The translations under genes and the position numbers were made by a program. From NCBI GenBank assembly GCA_001970855.1, contig LSSN01005056.1, positions 1 through 21,301 of the forward strand: a stretch of 21,301 bases of DNA, written 5' to 3'. Shown here piece by piece: positions 1 through 11,692 of this stretch. Below the pieces are notes generated by a model. That model had not been told where the DNA came from. It made no database searches and worked only from the letters and a program-made list of their open reading frames with translations. The stretch is from Smittium culicis. Lineage: Eukaryota; Kickxellomycota; Harpellomycetes; Harpellales; Legeriomycetaceae. Position 1 is the stretch's first letter. Each line of letters begins with the position of its first letter.

Positions 1-2
1 TC

Positions 3-323
3 GCCAACATTCCGTGCCCAAGACCCCACGAGAACGATAAGACTGTCACTATAAACCACCTGTTCCGATTTTTGAAGGACCACTCAAAACCGTTGTCGGT
101 GGATAGCATCTCTAGGAACGTAAAATCTATTACTAAGATGATTATAAATAAGGGGAATCGTTTACCTAAGGCTAGAGCGATCGGAGCAACATTAGCAGCC
201 AACGCGGGAATCCCGGCAGATGTCATCATAGCACAAGCAAATTGGTCCGGCTTAGTGATGTTTGATAATTATTACAGGTTGAACAGGAATCCCGATATAA
301 ATATTACTGATTCCATACTTTGA
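3..323 (+). CDS. Tyrosine recombinase, C-terminal part (DIRS-like element), 5' truncated by window edge
   Basis: The frame is open from base 3 to the TGA at 321-323, giving 106 residues with no start in view, so only the C-terminal catalytic part is seen. The end reads like the terminal block of a tyrosine recombinase: PKARAIGATLAANAG (Arg58 of the visible part as the second catalytic Arg), then IIAQANWS (Trp81 where simple recombinases have the His of GHSS), then FDNYYRL with the candidate nucleophile at Tyr90 or Tyr91. The NWS form and lack of a canonical HxxR histidine (Pro55 instead) recall eukaryotic DIRS/Ngaro/Crypton recombinases rather than phage or Xer enzymes. In DIRS-like elements this enzyme integrates circular cDNA. 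GC content is clearly higher than in the surroundings and no stop interrupts the frame, so the element is young or recently active. Inverted repeats start five bases after the stop, which favours DIRS over Crypton. Family is known; exact clade is inferred. Confidence 0.82.
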   Translation, partial: ANIPCPRPHENDKTVTINHLFRFLKDHSKPLSVDSISRNVKSITKMIINKGNRLPKARAIGATLAANAGIPADVIIAQANWSGLVMFDNYYRLNRNPDINITDSIL

Positions 324-327
324 AGTA

Positions 328-428
328 ACTTATATATATCTCCTATATGAGATATAATGTAAATATTAATCGAGCTCAGAGAGCGAGTATTAATTAATAT
401 TATACGATTGTAGGAGATATATATAAGT
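328..428. repeat. Imperfect palindrome just after the recombinase stop (possible DIRS internal complementary region)
   Basis: The outer 18 bases at 328-345 (ACTTATATATATCTCCTA) are perfectly complementary to 411-428. The inner arms are diverged but still pair in part, around a centre near 375-383. Two opposed half-sequences fused head to head directly after the recombinase gene is the arrangement expected of the internal complementary region of DIRS elements, which templates circle closure. The left end of the element is outside the window, so the assignment is inferred from position and structure. Confidence 0.7.
361..428 (+). repeat. Inverted repeat, left copy (partner 593-660)
   Basis: The reverse complement of these 68 bases matches 593-660 at 66 of 68 positions with no gap (differences at one base in CCTA[C/T]AATCG and one in CTGA[G/T]CTCG). 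Near identity in otherwise diverged AT-rich DNA implies a recent, structurally maintained pair. Confidence 0.93.
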
Positions 429-592
429 CCCACACACCCAGTGCCCATTTAACCTATGCGAAAAGATAATAAGGATATAATATTATGTACTTTACTACAT
501 ATATATGAAAAATTTTAGGCTATTTTAGATTTTAAAAATTTTTTTTTTTATAATTTGTAATTTCGTTTATTTTATCCAATAAAGATGGTAAC

Positions 593-660
593 ACTTATAT
601 ATATCTCCTATAATCGTATAATATTAATTAATACTCGCTCTCTGATCTCGATTAATATTT
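593..660 (-). repeat. Inverted repeat, right copy (possible right terminus of the DIRS-like element)
   Basis: This is the reverse-complement partner of 361-428 (66/68). Its first 18 bases are also a direct copy of 328-345, so the same 18-mer occurs three times, in two orientations. The GC-richer, ordered sequence stops here, so the element probably ends near 660. The 164-base spacer (429-592) holds no reading frame; it contains an AATAAA at 578-583 that could serve as a polyadenylation signal. Confidence 0.85.
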
Positions 661-2110
661 AAAATTTATATTCTCAAAGAGTGAATTAAGATAAAAATGT
701 ACTTTAAAAAATTTCACAAAAAAAAAACGATTTATAAAATAAATCCAAATTATATTATCTCCAATAATAAGTGTACAGTAATTGAAGGTGTATTATCACA
801 CTTGCAAAAAACCTAATATTCAACAATTTCCTAAAATTTTATAGTATTTCACTTACTAAAATTAATTTTATTATACATTTTCTATAATGATTCAAATAAA
901 AGCATTCTAAAATACCTTGAATTGGACTGAATATAGTCAGTCATGAACCTTAAATAAATATATGTTTTAACTGAAACTCTTATTGCTTCTTAATCTAATA
1001 AATTGGAATTTTTATTTTTATAAATTACATCCATAACATAAAAAACTCAGCATAAAAAACAAGCTTATTATTTAAATATATATAACTTTTTTTCTAAATT
1101 AAGCTTCTAAAAAGATTAAATCGTAGTTATTTACTGAATTTATCTTTTAATATATTTTCATCATCCCTGATTTCGAATTTTATAGCTGTAGTATATTATT
1201 TTTTTTTATAGAATAAAAAGCATTATACATTATCCATATGTATTTAAAAAAAATATGAAAATTGGTTGTCTAGAAAAAAAAATTTTTTTTTCGTGTTTTT
1301 GTTCATGAATTTCAGTTAAATACGCCAATTTACACTTTTTTAATATTTAATAGTCAAATAATAATCAAAAAACACTTTAATCTGAATAATAATATTTTTA
1401 TTGCCAGAGATTCAACAAAAAATATAGTGTATAATTTCGCCACAATAATTTATATTCAAGCTACAACTATATCACCAAATATTTTTTAACTAATAAAATT
1501 ATATGTGCAGAATTTTTTTTAGAAATCACAAATTGATTTATTGGCTATTTTGACTTGTACATAAATTTTACGCTATATAAAAATAATAATATCGTGGAAT
1601 GGCTCCTTTTTATTTCATTAATGCTTTTCTATTTCAGTTTTGCATATTCATTTTTTTAAAACATTTATTATGTTTATTTAAATGAATTTTATATGGGTAT
1701 ATTTAATTATATGATACCTATTATAATTCCTGAAAAAAAATTAGTTATGAGGTTCATTACTGCATAATAATTAAACTCACGTGTAAGCATTTTATACTAG
1801 GATGACCCTTTCCTCTCGAAAACTTTTGAGTCAGCAGAAGCAGAAAGGGCATCTAAGAATATTTTAGTATTATAACTCTGAAATGATTCTATAGTAGTGG
1901 TTTTTTTAGTAAAATTTTAAACTAGGTGTGGTTTTTTTTCTTACTTTTTACAAAGTTAGTTTTTTTTCTATACTTTAATAAAAATATTTCAATATTTAAT
2001 GCTTTCAGATTTTTTTTTAATCTCGAAATTCTATTGTTACGATAAAAATTTAAGAAACTATGCTGTAAAGTAAACTAAAAAAATAGTAAAGTTGGTGCAA
2101 GGCATAAAAA
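661..2110. other. AT-rich intergenic stretch without recognisable genes
   Basis: Homopolymer-rich A/T sequence with stops in all frames. Two items stand out: a lone TTGGTTGTC followed by an A-run at 1262 (resembling the terminal repeat at 16152 but without a partner nearby), and the foldback at 1801-1853. Confidence 0.7.
1801..1853. repeat. 53-base foldback of higher GC in AT-rich DNA
   Basis: GATGACCCTTTC at 1801-1812 pairs with GAAAGGGCATC at 1843-1853 with a single bulged A. Inside lies a second small hairpin (CTCGAAAA against TTTTGAG, 1814-1830). No family is recognised; it could be a foldback remnant or a structured transcript segment. Confidence 0.5.
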
Positions 2111-2480
2111 AACTAATTCTCTAATACTAATAAATCCCTATTCCGGTCTACCATCTGCGTACCTAAAGGGAAATGGGATCAATCTACCAACCGAAAGATC
2201 CACCCAGGTATTGCTTCAAGTAGGCTGGATGACTGAAGTTACAAGCAGTCATGGAATTAAGCTTATACCAACAAAATTGAATTCGTTGAGATTGTTGAGC
2301 TCCTAGTCAGAGCCTACATCTAACAGGATTAGTAAAAAATAGACTCCTACCCAAACGTCAGAATGATGTACCTGGCACTCCTACAATAAGCTGCTAAACA
2401 GCTTAGATTCGGAATGCTGTCGAACGTTGGACTTGTGCACAGATAATTTCTCAGACTGTGCTAAACGAATCGAATGCTTT
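2110..2480 (+). pseudogene. GC-richer island, probable broken coding fragment, unidentified
   Basis: Base composition jumps to near balance for about 370 bases and then falls back abruptly. One plus frame is open to the TAG at 2304-2306 and reads protein-like (GLPSAYLKGNGINLPTERS, then QVLLQVGWMTEV). A different plus frame reads protein-like further on (KIEFVEIVELLVRAYI, then SYPNVRMMYLALL and KQLRFGMLSNVGLVH) but is broken by stops. The minus strand also has short open pieces, so even the strand is not certain. No start, domain or catalytic motif is recognised. A decayed transposon or host-gene fragment is the likeliest reading. Confidence 0.42.
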
Positions 2481-2489
2481 CACATAAAT

Positions 2490-4330
2490 AAAAAACGATA
2501 AATTTATAAATTGGTACTGCAGAGATAAAAAAGGTAATAAAAAAATTACATAATATAAATTGACTGAGAAGATCCCAAAATAATTTTCTTTTTATAATAA
2601 CAAAGTTATAGGTTATATTAGTAAAATATTTGATAGAAAAAAGTAGGTACTCTAAATATTAAATAAATTTGTACATTATTTTCAAAGTGGATATTTTTAA
2701 GACGCATTATTTAGTAATAAAATAGCTAGGATTATAGGATGAATACACATATTATAGCAGTATAATCTAATATGAGAATTAGTATGCTGTCAATATACAC
2801 GATTTGAAAGGGTGTTTAGATCAGCTAAGAAATTTTTTGGATGGGAAAGCGATGTGTTATTGATTGTTGGGACATTGAAAGATCGCAATTAGGCAGTAAA
2901 TTGTTCCATTATATATGGGATTAAGATAATGTTAATGAATATCATTTAATTTTATTTACACCTATCTTTAGATTCTATCATTAAGAGCCATGATTATACT
3001 GACAATAATTCTAATGATATTTTTTTTTGTAATAAATATCTATATTTATTTCGACATTTATCGCTTTTAATTAATTTTCAGCTATAAATTGTCAAATTTA
3101 TAATAAAAACACTAGCGATAAAATTTTTTACATTATTTTATAAGTTAAATGAAGTTTTGAAAATATTTTATAAAATAGACATTAATATTTATGACAATTA
3201 AGCGTAATACCATTCTGTTTAAAAGATATAATTAATTTTTTTATACTTAGATATAAATTTATTTTTAATTTTTAGTTCAAATATCATAAATATAAATGGA
3301 TTGTACGGCCCTCAACACTCAAAATGGGATTTTTGGAGTGTCAATAAAGTTCTGGATCAGAGTTAAAGTTAGTTACATTAGTATAATTTTGGGGAAAATT
3401 TAGATATATTTATATGATGAGGTTTATTCAAATGGTTTTATTTCTAGTTTATCAGATATGAACATGATTAGAAAATTGATAATTTAGCTATATTTAATAT
3501 TAAGATTAAAAGTTATATTGAATACTTTATTTCTTTTATCTTTTATTATATGTCATTTGAGTATAAAATTTTGAAGAAGTTCAAGATTAAAGATATCAGA
3601 AGATTGATATAGATTTATTATAACATTATCAAAAGGAATTATAAATAGTTTTTAAAACGATTTTTAGTTTAGTTTAGCTTGTATAAATATACAACATTTA
3701 AAAAAATTAGTAATATATTATCAAAGCATATCTTAATATGTATTCAATTAGTAGAAATGATTTTGATATTAATATCCTTCAATAAGCACTAGAAAACTAT
3801 TAATAAATTATCAATAACAGTAAGGAACTATTTTTAGATATAAATATAAGATCCACATTTACATCTATATAGATATGCGCAGATAAAAACAAAACAATAA
3901 GAAAATAAGAAAAGCAAAAAACTATAAAAAAAATTATAAAATGCAAGAAAAAAGATAACTTTTTTTAACATATATTTTCTCATTATTAACATACTTTTTT
4001 TTTTGCTTCTTTAAATCTATTCAAATAAAATTGAAATTTAAAAGAACCTTATAGCACATAGCTCACTGAGGTTATGATTTAGTTTAATTTTTTCTATTAT
4101 ATTTTAGAATTAGCCGTGCTCTAATTTGTGAAAATTAATACATATTTTAGGAGTACACCAGAAATATTAAGCATACAGCCTTATTTTTCAAAACTAAACT
4201 TAAATTTAAAAACCAATAAAATAAGCCAAATATTACAAACTAGCAAAAAAGTTATAAATAAATTGTAAATTGAGTTATTGTTTTATTGTTTTATCGTTAT
4301 CAAATTCGACAATAGAAAATTTGAATAAGT
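2490..4330. other. AT-rich stretch, no genes seen
   Basis: All frames are closed at short intervals and no terminal repeats, tandem repeats or RNA genes were found. The composition changes at the right end, where the decayed minus-strand block begins. Confidence 0.65.
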
Positions 4331-4339
4331 GAACAGGAT

Positions 4340-7300
4340 TTGATACTTTTCTACTCCTCGTATTATATTTATCAGACTTTTCTCATAGGTCTTGATTAAT
4401 TCTAACATTATTATTCAGAGAGGAGATGAATTAACTTAATAAAAATTTAAAATCGACCAGCTAAGACATTCGAAGAATTTAATATGAATCTATAATATGT
4501 ATCAAAGATAGAATATTTCGACTAAAATAAGTGAGAAAATAAATGACTAGCAGCTATACTGGCGTCTTTTGATAATTCACAACAAATTGCTCTCCCCTTG
4601 GTGATTGCGCTTAAAGGTTTCGGTGTATTACATCAGATGTTGAGTGGATATTTCGTGTAATATTATCAACTGATAGAGTCTTTTATGTATTAATTACACA
4701 TTTTACAATCCTATGAACAATCCAATTTATATTATTTGGTTGAGGTTGAGAAGGAAATATATACCGCTTTTTCTTTGTAGACAGCGTATTAAAATACTAG
4801 ATATATAATTGGATATATTTTCGATTAATTTTGGAGTAGTTTTTTAAGTTTCCTACCAGCTCGATTATATTTTGGATATAAAATGACTAAATGAAGAATT
4901 AATTGTATTTTATGGCCTTTTTCATCATACACTCTGTGAATTTCGCTGGCCTGTAGAAATCAGTTAGTACTCAGTAAAATTAACTTGGAAGACAATTTCA
5001 TAACGGTAATATCGGCTGTGGATCCTGTTTACTTGAAAATTTTTATTGCTGGCGATATTTCAATAATATATTCTGAATAACAGTTTAATATATGAATCAA
5101 TCTATGATTTTATGAATTCAGAAAGAATTGGGGAATTTTCAAGTTCTGAGGAGTTTGGAATTAATTTTTTCAGAGTATATTTTTAGGATTTAAATTATTC
5201 TTCTTTTTGTATTCCTAAATTATAGAAATCGACCAATTAGCCTATAATTTGCGCGGCTAAGATATTAATGTTCATCTCATTTGAGATTACCAGTCTAAAA
5301 AGAACTTTTTGACAGAGCTGTTTCCGATTCGACGCAGTAAACCTCAATCATTAATAAATATACATTCAACGGAGTAAGTACCGGTATCTTTTGATTTGAG
5401 AAAACTTTACTGACCCTCTATGTTGCCAAGATCAACCTATTGAATTTCGAGAGAGGAGAAATTCCGCTTTTTAGATCTGGAATAACCATGTGCCTCAATA
5501 ATATGGTTTCGGGATGACAGAATCATGAATTCAGAAGAATTGATAGTAAATATTCATTTAGATTTCATAAGAATTATTTAAAATTGTTCTTGTCCAAATT
5601 CTGGAATATTTGCAAGATCATTCTTCATCACGGGCAGCAAATAGTGCTGCTGAACTGAAGACAGTAATATGTAAGTACTTTATAGGCTAAAATCTTCATA
5701 TCTTCCAACCAGCTGAATTAGTATTTCACCTTGTTGTTTAGCTATTATGTAAAAGGATTCAAATAATGATGCCCGAGTTCTAATTTCGGGTATTTTAATG
5801 TATTTTTCAAAGATAATATTCGGTTTATGCAGCCAATATTATCAAAAAAATCTGCTTTATTATACATATTTAGAACATATGTGACTAGGACCCTGATATT
5901 TGTCTTCAAAAAGCGATTCTATATATGCAATTATATTAAATGCAGTTCTGTGGAAGAATTTCATTCAAAATTTTTTACATTGGAAAATTCTGTCGTTTTT
6001 TCTCAATTTAAATATGGCTGGGAGACTGAAAAAACCCCTCATTATGAGTGTTTACATTACTGGGAGAAGTTCGTTGGCGTTTAATTAAATCTTGGACCCA
6101 TATTTACTCGAAAATATAATACCTGTGAGAAAATGCGACTAATACTAAAGCTATGCCGTTGAATTACGTGAAAAAAAAATCCAATTAGCGAGTTTTGGGC
6201 GGGTGGGAGTGGTTGAGATGCCTATTATGATATCAGTTTGGTCATACAGAAAATTAGGCTCTATTTGGAAGGATTCGTCTGAATGATTGCGATAGAAAAT
6301 TATTAAACATCTCATTGAGTGATTATTGAACTCGAGAATTCGGCTGAAAATAAGGTGCCCCAGAATTAGAGCATCTGAATTTGATTGAAATTTTCCTGTG
6401 AATGGAGATAAAAATTAAAATTTAGTTTTTAATCATTCATTAGTCTTCTATACTCTCTTTGAAGGCCTCGTATCATAGATTAATAAAAATTTAGTGTAAA
6501 TTTATTGGTATTAATCACCATCCCCAGGTGAGGTAATCAAAGTAATGAAGAATTATTCAAAATATCTCCATTTGCTGAATCCTAGCACCTAAGCTTCTAG
6601 TATATAATTAAACTGTTACTTAGAAGCGCTAATTTAATATATCCGATAACTATAATTTCCTTTGGATTAGCTTTTTACTGATCTCTATCGAGCTCGAGTA
6701 TTTACTAATGATCGCATAATATTCGTTAATATCAGAGTAATCGCTGTCTATTAAAATTATAGCACGTTTAATCGTGATTTTCGAAAATTCTAGTAGATGA
6801 GGAGATGTTTTCTGCGAAAAATATAAACAAAATTGTGCTTTTTTGAGCTCTGAAGATAAAATGAACTCAGATGATCTTAGAATAGGATCATTCCGAGATA
6901 GAATTGAGAAATCCACCTTGAAGTTTTCCTTTTCGAAATATAGGTTCAGAGTGAGCAAGTATAGTACCATTATCCGATTCCAAGTAATCTACTGGATCGA
7001 AAATAGATAGCTGTAGTAGCCTGGGATACTCGGCTATACCTATTCGATAATACTCTTTGATAGATATAAAAACACTTCCTTCGATAAGGTATTCAAGCCT
7101 CCAAACTGAGCTTATTTTTGTATGGTTTTAGTACGTGTTACAAATGCGAATCTGAGTATTTTATTCATTATTATTGGAGCCCATTGACTGTCCCTCAACT
7201 TGGCCCATGAAAATTTGAAAACTGAAAGTTGAATTTTGAGCTCCTAATATGTAAATAATATTTCAAACTTTAAGGTGTAGCTCCTTGTGTATAAATTTGA

Positions 7301-8101
7301 TTTGATGTTGGTAGAATTGTTGCTTGTTGATTATTTAACAGAAAATTCAGCAATGATTATCCGCGTTGTAACAATATTGAAACTTTAGGAATCTTATGAG
7401 ATTGAATTCTTTGGTGATTAGTCACAAAATTTATGTCCATAAGAATAAAAATCGCCTCATAATACACTGGGTGCTTTAAATTAAATTCGGTGATTTGAAG
7501 ATTTTTCCTAGGATCTGCAATCATTTTTTAGGCTATCCATTCTAGCTTGATTCAATGCGGAGGAAATATCCCTAGAAATACCCTCATAATTAAGAGGAAA
7601 ATTCTCTCGAAATTATATGTAATTTCGACTACAGGACTTTATTTAATCCTTTTTTTGGCAAAATATTAGATAGTTCTAGAAAAAAGTATTCAGCTAACTG
7701 AATTCCACAGAGAGATGAACCAATTATCTTCACAGCTCTTGATTATGATTCATTCAGAGGCGTTCGGATTTATTTCATTAGACAAGTATTTTTGCAAGAC
7801 AGAGTAGCAACAAATCACTATTATTCGGTCATCAGCAATTGGAAGAAGTCTTCTTCAATCGACGGAAGCGATTTAGTAAGCTCAGGATATAATCTCAAGT
7901 TTTTAATTGGATGACAGTTGGATCATAATGATCCTCTGATCCTTGGATAAACTCCAATTAATGTTTGATCTGATGAAAAAAATATTTTTTACCCTGAATT
8001 TGTCTTTGCTTGTGGTAGCTTGAGCCCCAGTTATTTGGTTCATCGTGTAGGTGTTTGATGGAATATGTATTTAAATATTCATGAATATAAAAATTTTCCA
8101 T
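4340..8101 (-). pseudogene. Large decayed protein-coding gene, unidentified, possibly leucine-rich-repeat-like
   Basis: This 3.8-kb block is visibly less AT-rich than either flank, with sharp edges, and its minus strand reads as protein in successive short pieces that jump frame. An ATG at 8101-8099 starts MENFYIHEYLNTYS, open for 47 codons to a stop at 7958. Further pieces: CHPIKNLRLYPELTKSLPSI near 7900-7810; 7524-7357 (55 codons, with NLKHPVYYEAIFILMDINF), the same frame then continuing to about 7198 with few stops; 7201-7115 (WAPIIMNKILRFAFVTR); 7127-6888 (79 codons, with GIAEYPRLLQLSIFDPVDYL); 6970-6650 (106 codons, with SSEFILSSELKKAQFCLYF); and a 36-codon piece near 4640-4525. Frame changes often fall near A or T runs, as expected of indel decay. 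Phrases such as YPRLLQLSIFD recall leucine-rich repeats, but no family can be named. Several segments resemble each other (SSEF-(I/M)LSS near 6870 and 5540, and PILSEFIKS near 5130), suggesting internal repetition. Confidence 0.52.
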
Positions 8102-10086
8102 TATAAGTAATTATGCTGGTATAGTATTTTTTCGAATAAAAAATGATTCAAGTATAAAATAGTTGTGAATTTAACATTCTAATCGTTAAAAAAATTATAT
8201 TTTTTTAATTTATTTTGTTGGTTTTTAATATTAATTTTAGAATTATATAAAAGCGAGGAAACGCTTAATAAATCCCCTTAAAGAAGTATAATTATTTAAA
8301 ATAAAATCAAAGTATCAAAATTGGAATTTTTGAGTGAACATAAATATAATATAATTCTGATAAATTTTCTACTATATAGTTGTATTTAACTATAGTTAAA
8401 GCTAATTATATGATTTTATTTTAGATAATTATAATATTATTATCAAATTTATATTATTATACGAAAAGATTGCGTATGTGTATTTATTGAAGATTATTAT
8501 TTTATAACTCATAGATTATTTATAAATAATTATAATTTTTTTTTTGTTTTGGTTAGTTCTTGAAATTAAAATTAAAATTAATTATTATAATTGAATATAT
8601 GTAGTTAGATTTTATAATATAGAGTTTCAAATTTTCTTTGAATCTTTATTTATCTGGTTAAATTTTTCTACTATTAATTTCTTTTCTTTACATTATTAAT
8701 AATTAAAATTATTTAGTTTTTAATTATTTACCCACATTTGTATAGAACGAATGATAACGAAGATTGATATTTACTCATACACTTCTAAAAATATTTTGGA
8801 GTATCTGTGAAACGTAAATGTATTTAGCACACAATTTTTAGTCTGTAGTCAATAATTTATCTTGATATGCAAAGTTAGCCCATTGATTATACTGCATTAA
8901 TGTTTTTGCCTCTTTTTGAGATATTTTGGTGTAAAATATTTAAGTCCAAGATTATAGTAATCTTGGTATATATTCTCGTTAACTTATGTGATTATATTAA
9001 TATTTTTATAACATTATTTTATAATTTAACGCCATCAAGTTATTTTTCTTGGGAACAACTACTCTACTCAGCAAGCAATTTTTTTTCTGTTATCACACCA
9101 TTATTATTACTCAAAAGCTGTGTAACTCGAATAATCTGAATAGAACTTTTTTTCCTAATCAAATATGACTCCCAATACTTGAGGATAATTGTGATCGTAA
9201 AATATATCTCATCAAGAATTATTAATCTGTATTTAAATTTGAATTGTTGCGTCAGATTAAGTAGGCAAAGTGTGTATTATTTTAATTTTTCTTATAATTT
9301 TCCACAATGAGGAATCTGTGATATGGGTGAGATATATGGAAGAATGAAAGAATATTTTGATATTGAAATTAGAAGAATATTTCTTATTTTAGTTTCATAG
9401 GTAAAATTTACAAAATTAATTTTATTAATTATAAAATATTGTATGTAAGTTTTCGTGCTGTTATTTAAAAAGAAAATAAATGCTCTCCTTCATAGAAATA
9501 TCTTCAACCACCCTTTTTTTTATTAGAAAAATTAAAAGATAATAATTCAAACTTTTTTATTAAAGATACACTTAGTGCGGCGCAAAAGAAATTAATTTTT
9601 TTAATATATCTCCCATACATAAGTATTATATTGTACAATTTTACATTTTTTTTATACTAAAAAGACCTATTATGAAAGCTAAACACTAGATTGAATAATA
9701 TATATATAATTTTTGTGGTTTGATAAATGTTTTATTTCGAATATTTCTTTAAAAAGCTATATGATATATTATATTTATATATTGAAGTAAAAGTTTTAAC
9801 TTTTAAATATTGTATCGATTTCAATTATAAAGTATTTTTGATTATTTTTATTCGAATTCATGACCTTCAAAAACTAGCGGCTTCCAGTGATTTATGTACT
9901 TTCTTATGTTATGTATTGGTTTTATTTCTTTTATTTTCTGTAACTTAATTATTTTAATATTATTTCAGTAAAAATATTTGAAAAAAGGGCATCCATACAT
10001 TGTAAACTATTATTTTTAATTTTATTATTTTTTATCGTTTTTATTTGTAAATAAGTATAAAAATAAAATTTAGGTATTATGTTAAA
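8102..10086. other. AT-rich stretch, no supported gene
   Basis: Two short plus-strand open frames (8900-9139 and 9727-9948) have hydrophobic, low-complexity products typical of AT-rich chance frames. A perfect 9-bp inverted repeat with a 3-base loop (CCAAGATTA ... TAATCTTGG) lies at 8946-8966. The last part, up to 10086, is A-rich on the minus strand and includes AATAAA-like motifs, as expected just downstream of the LINE relic. Confidence 0.6.
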
Positions 10087-11060
10087 TTAATGGTAAAAAT
10101 GGGCTTTAGTAATAAGAGACGGTGGGGAAAAGGGATTTTTACCATTTTTAAAGGTAACTTTTCCGCTTGGCTCAATAGAAAACATGTTGGTTTTTATTTT
10201 ATTCCAGGTGTCTCTTTTAGTAGTATTTTTCGCGTCTCTGATGATTTTTTCTTTTAAATCATTTTTCATTCTAAGGAAAATTCCTTCGGCAGGCAGAATT
10301 GTGCTAGCTAATTTGGTTTCATTTTTAGCTCTGTAGATGTTCCATATGGACAGGCCATACAAAATTTCAATATTAGGGAATTTTTTTATTTAGTTGCTCT
10401 AAAAGATCAAATATTATATCCTCAGTCATTCTACTGGTTAATGCAGTACCTACCGTAGATTTTGCGTTTATAAACCATCTAATTAGTTTCCAGAAACCGT
10501 TAATTCTTTTGGAACTAAAATAAATATGCGGTATATTTTCTTTTCTTGATTAGCATACTTTGCATTCCTGTGATTGGTGAAATCGACCTTTATTCCATAT
10601 TCTTAATTTTTCCCCTGTTACTAAAGCATTGTGAAAGAGCAAATATTGATGACTAGTAGTTTTTGGCTCTAGATCGATTCATGATTTTTCAAATAATTAA
10701 AAATGGATTTTATATTTTTAGACTTGCCAATAGAATCACTTTTAGGTTGAGCTATTGGCACACTTCTATTTTTCAAGTCAATCAATTTTCTTACTGTATT
10801 ATTGCTCCATTTATCTATTGGCTGGTCGATAATTGAAAATGCACCCTTTGGAATTCTGAAGCCTTGGGTTGAGCTTTCATATATACTATTGTTTTTAACG
10901 ATTAATTGAGTATTGTAATCATAATAATATATACCAAGTAAATATCAATCAGAAGAAAATTTCATCATTTCCTCAGATACTGGCCAATGAGATAAAGATT
11001 TCTAATCTGAGTTTGCGAAAAAATAAATTGGACAATAAATATGTTTATCTTTGTATTCAG
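10087..11060 (-). pseudogene. Decayed non-LTR retrotransposon (LINE), C-terminal part of the reverse-transcriptase ORF
   Basis: Reading the minus strand from about 11060 down gives a nearly continuous but broken protein. In order: an upstream segment with TAG and TGA stops (CPIYFFANSD, FRIPKGAFSIIDQPIDKW, RKLIDLKNRSVPIAQ); a frameshift near 10680; HNALVTGEKLRIWNKG; a zinc-knuckle-like CKVC at 10564-10553 followed directly by an in-frame TAA; the pair partner region IPHIYFSS (the final Cys appears replaced by Ser); GFWKLIRWFINAKS; another frameshift in an A-run near 10385-10395; and finally GLSIWNIYRAKNETKL, open to the TAA at 10087-10089. A CxxC...H...C knuckle followed by an IW-IYRA-NE segment near the C-terminus is characteristic of LINE ORF2 proteins. 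The catalytic RT core (YxDD) and endonuclease are not seen, consistent with a 5'-truncated insertion. At least two stops and two frameshifts make it non-functional. The clade is not resolved. Confidence 0.78.
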
Positions 11061-11692
11061 AACTAATTTAATAACGGTTTGGTATATTTTATATACCTCA
11101 GCTGGAGATTAACCCATAAAGGCTCGGTTGAATTTTATTAAAACAATAAATATTCAAAAAAATATCAAAAACATCAATTAATAAATAATATTAATGGTTT
11201 ATTGGCAATAAAATTTAATTAATTTATTATAAATCATTTAATAGGATTATCAAATTATGATTTTTAAATATTTTTAAAAGTGTTGATTGTGGAAAAAGTA
11301 TGCAAAATTTTAATACTAAGAATAAACTAATATTTTTTTGCAATTAAAATATTATTTTGATATTTAAAAACTTGTAAAAGCTTTATATAACTCAAAACAT
11401 TTAAAATATATAAATATATTAATTCTTTTTATATGTAATTAATCAAGTATTAAAAAATATTCAATAAACGTTTAAAGTTTAATTTTTAAATGAATCACTC
11501 CCCCGATATAGCATATCCACACTTTCTGAAAATTTATTCACTTTTAAATGCTGATACATATTTATTTTATCTATAAATCTAGAAATAGACTCCTTTTTGG
11601 TACTAATGTTTATATGATAAAAAGAAAAGTGAATTTAATATGTTTTTATTTAATTTCTATAGTATGCTAGTAATTTGATAAAAAATTATATA
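11061..11692. other. AT-rich stretch, no genes seen
   Basis: No open frame or ordered repeat. It separates the LINE relic from the MITE. Confidence 0.6.

Noticed and set aside
2380..2450. tRNA or tRNA-derived SINE in the GC-rich island
   Set aside because: No cloverleaf and no convincing A and B boxes could be built; only a 6-bp hairpin at 2388-2404 is present.
5827..6084. 85-codon plus-strand open frame
   Set aside because: It lies antisense to the decayed minus-strand block, where protein-like reading is on the other strand; the product shows no recognisable motif and an overlapping second plus frame is equally open.
8900..9139. 79-codon open frame with hydrophobic product
   Set aside because: The Ile/Phe/Leu-rich product is what AT-rich DNA gives by chance; there is no composition shift and no supporting context.
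9727..9948. 73-codon open frame
   Set aside because: Low-complexity Phe/Tyr/Leu product, no motif, same AT-rich background.
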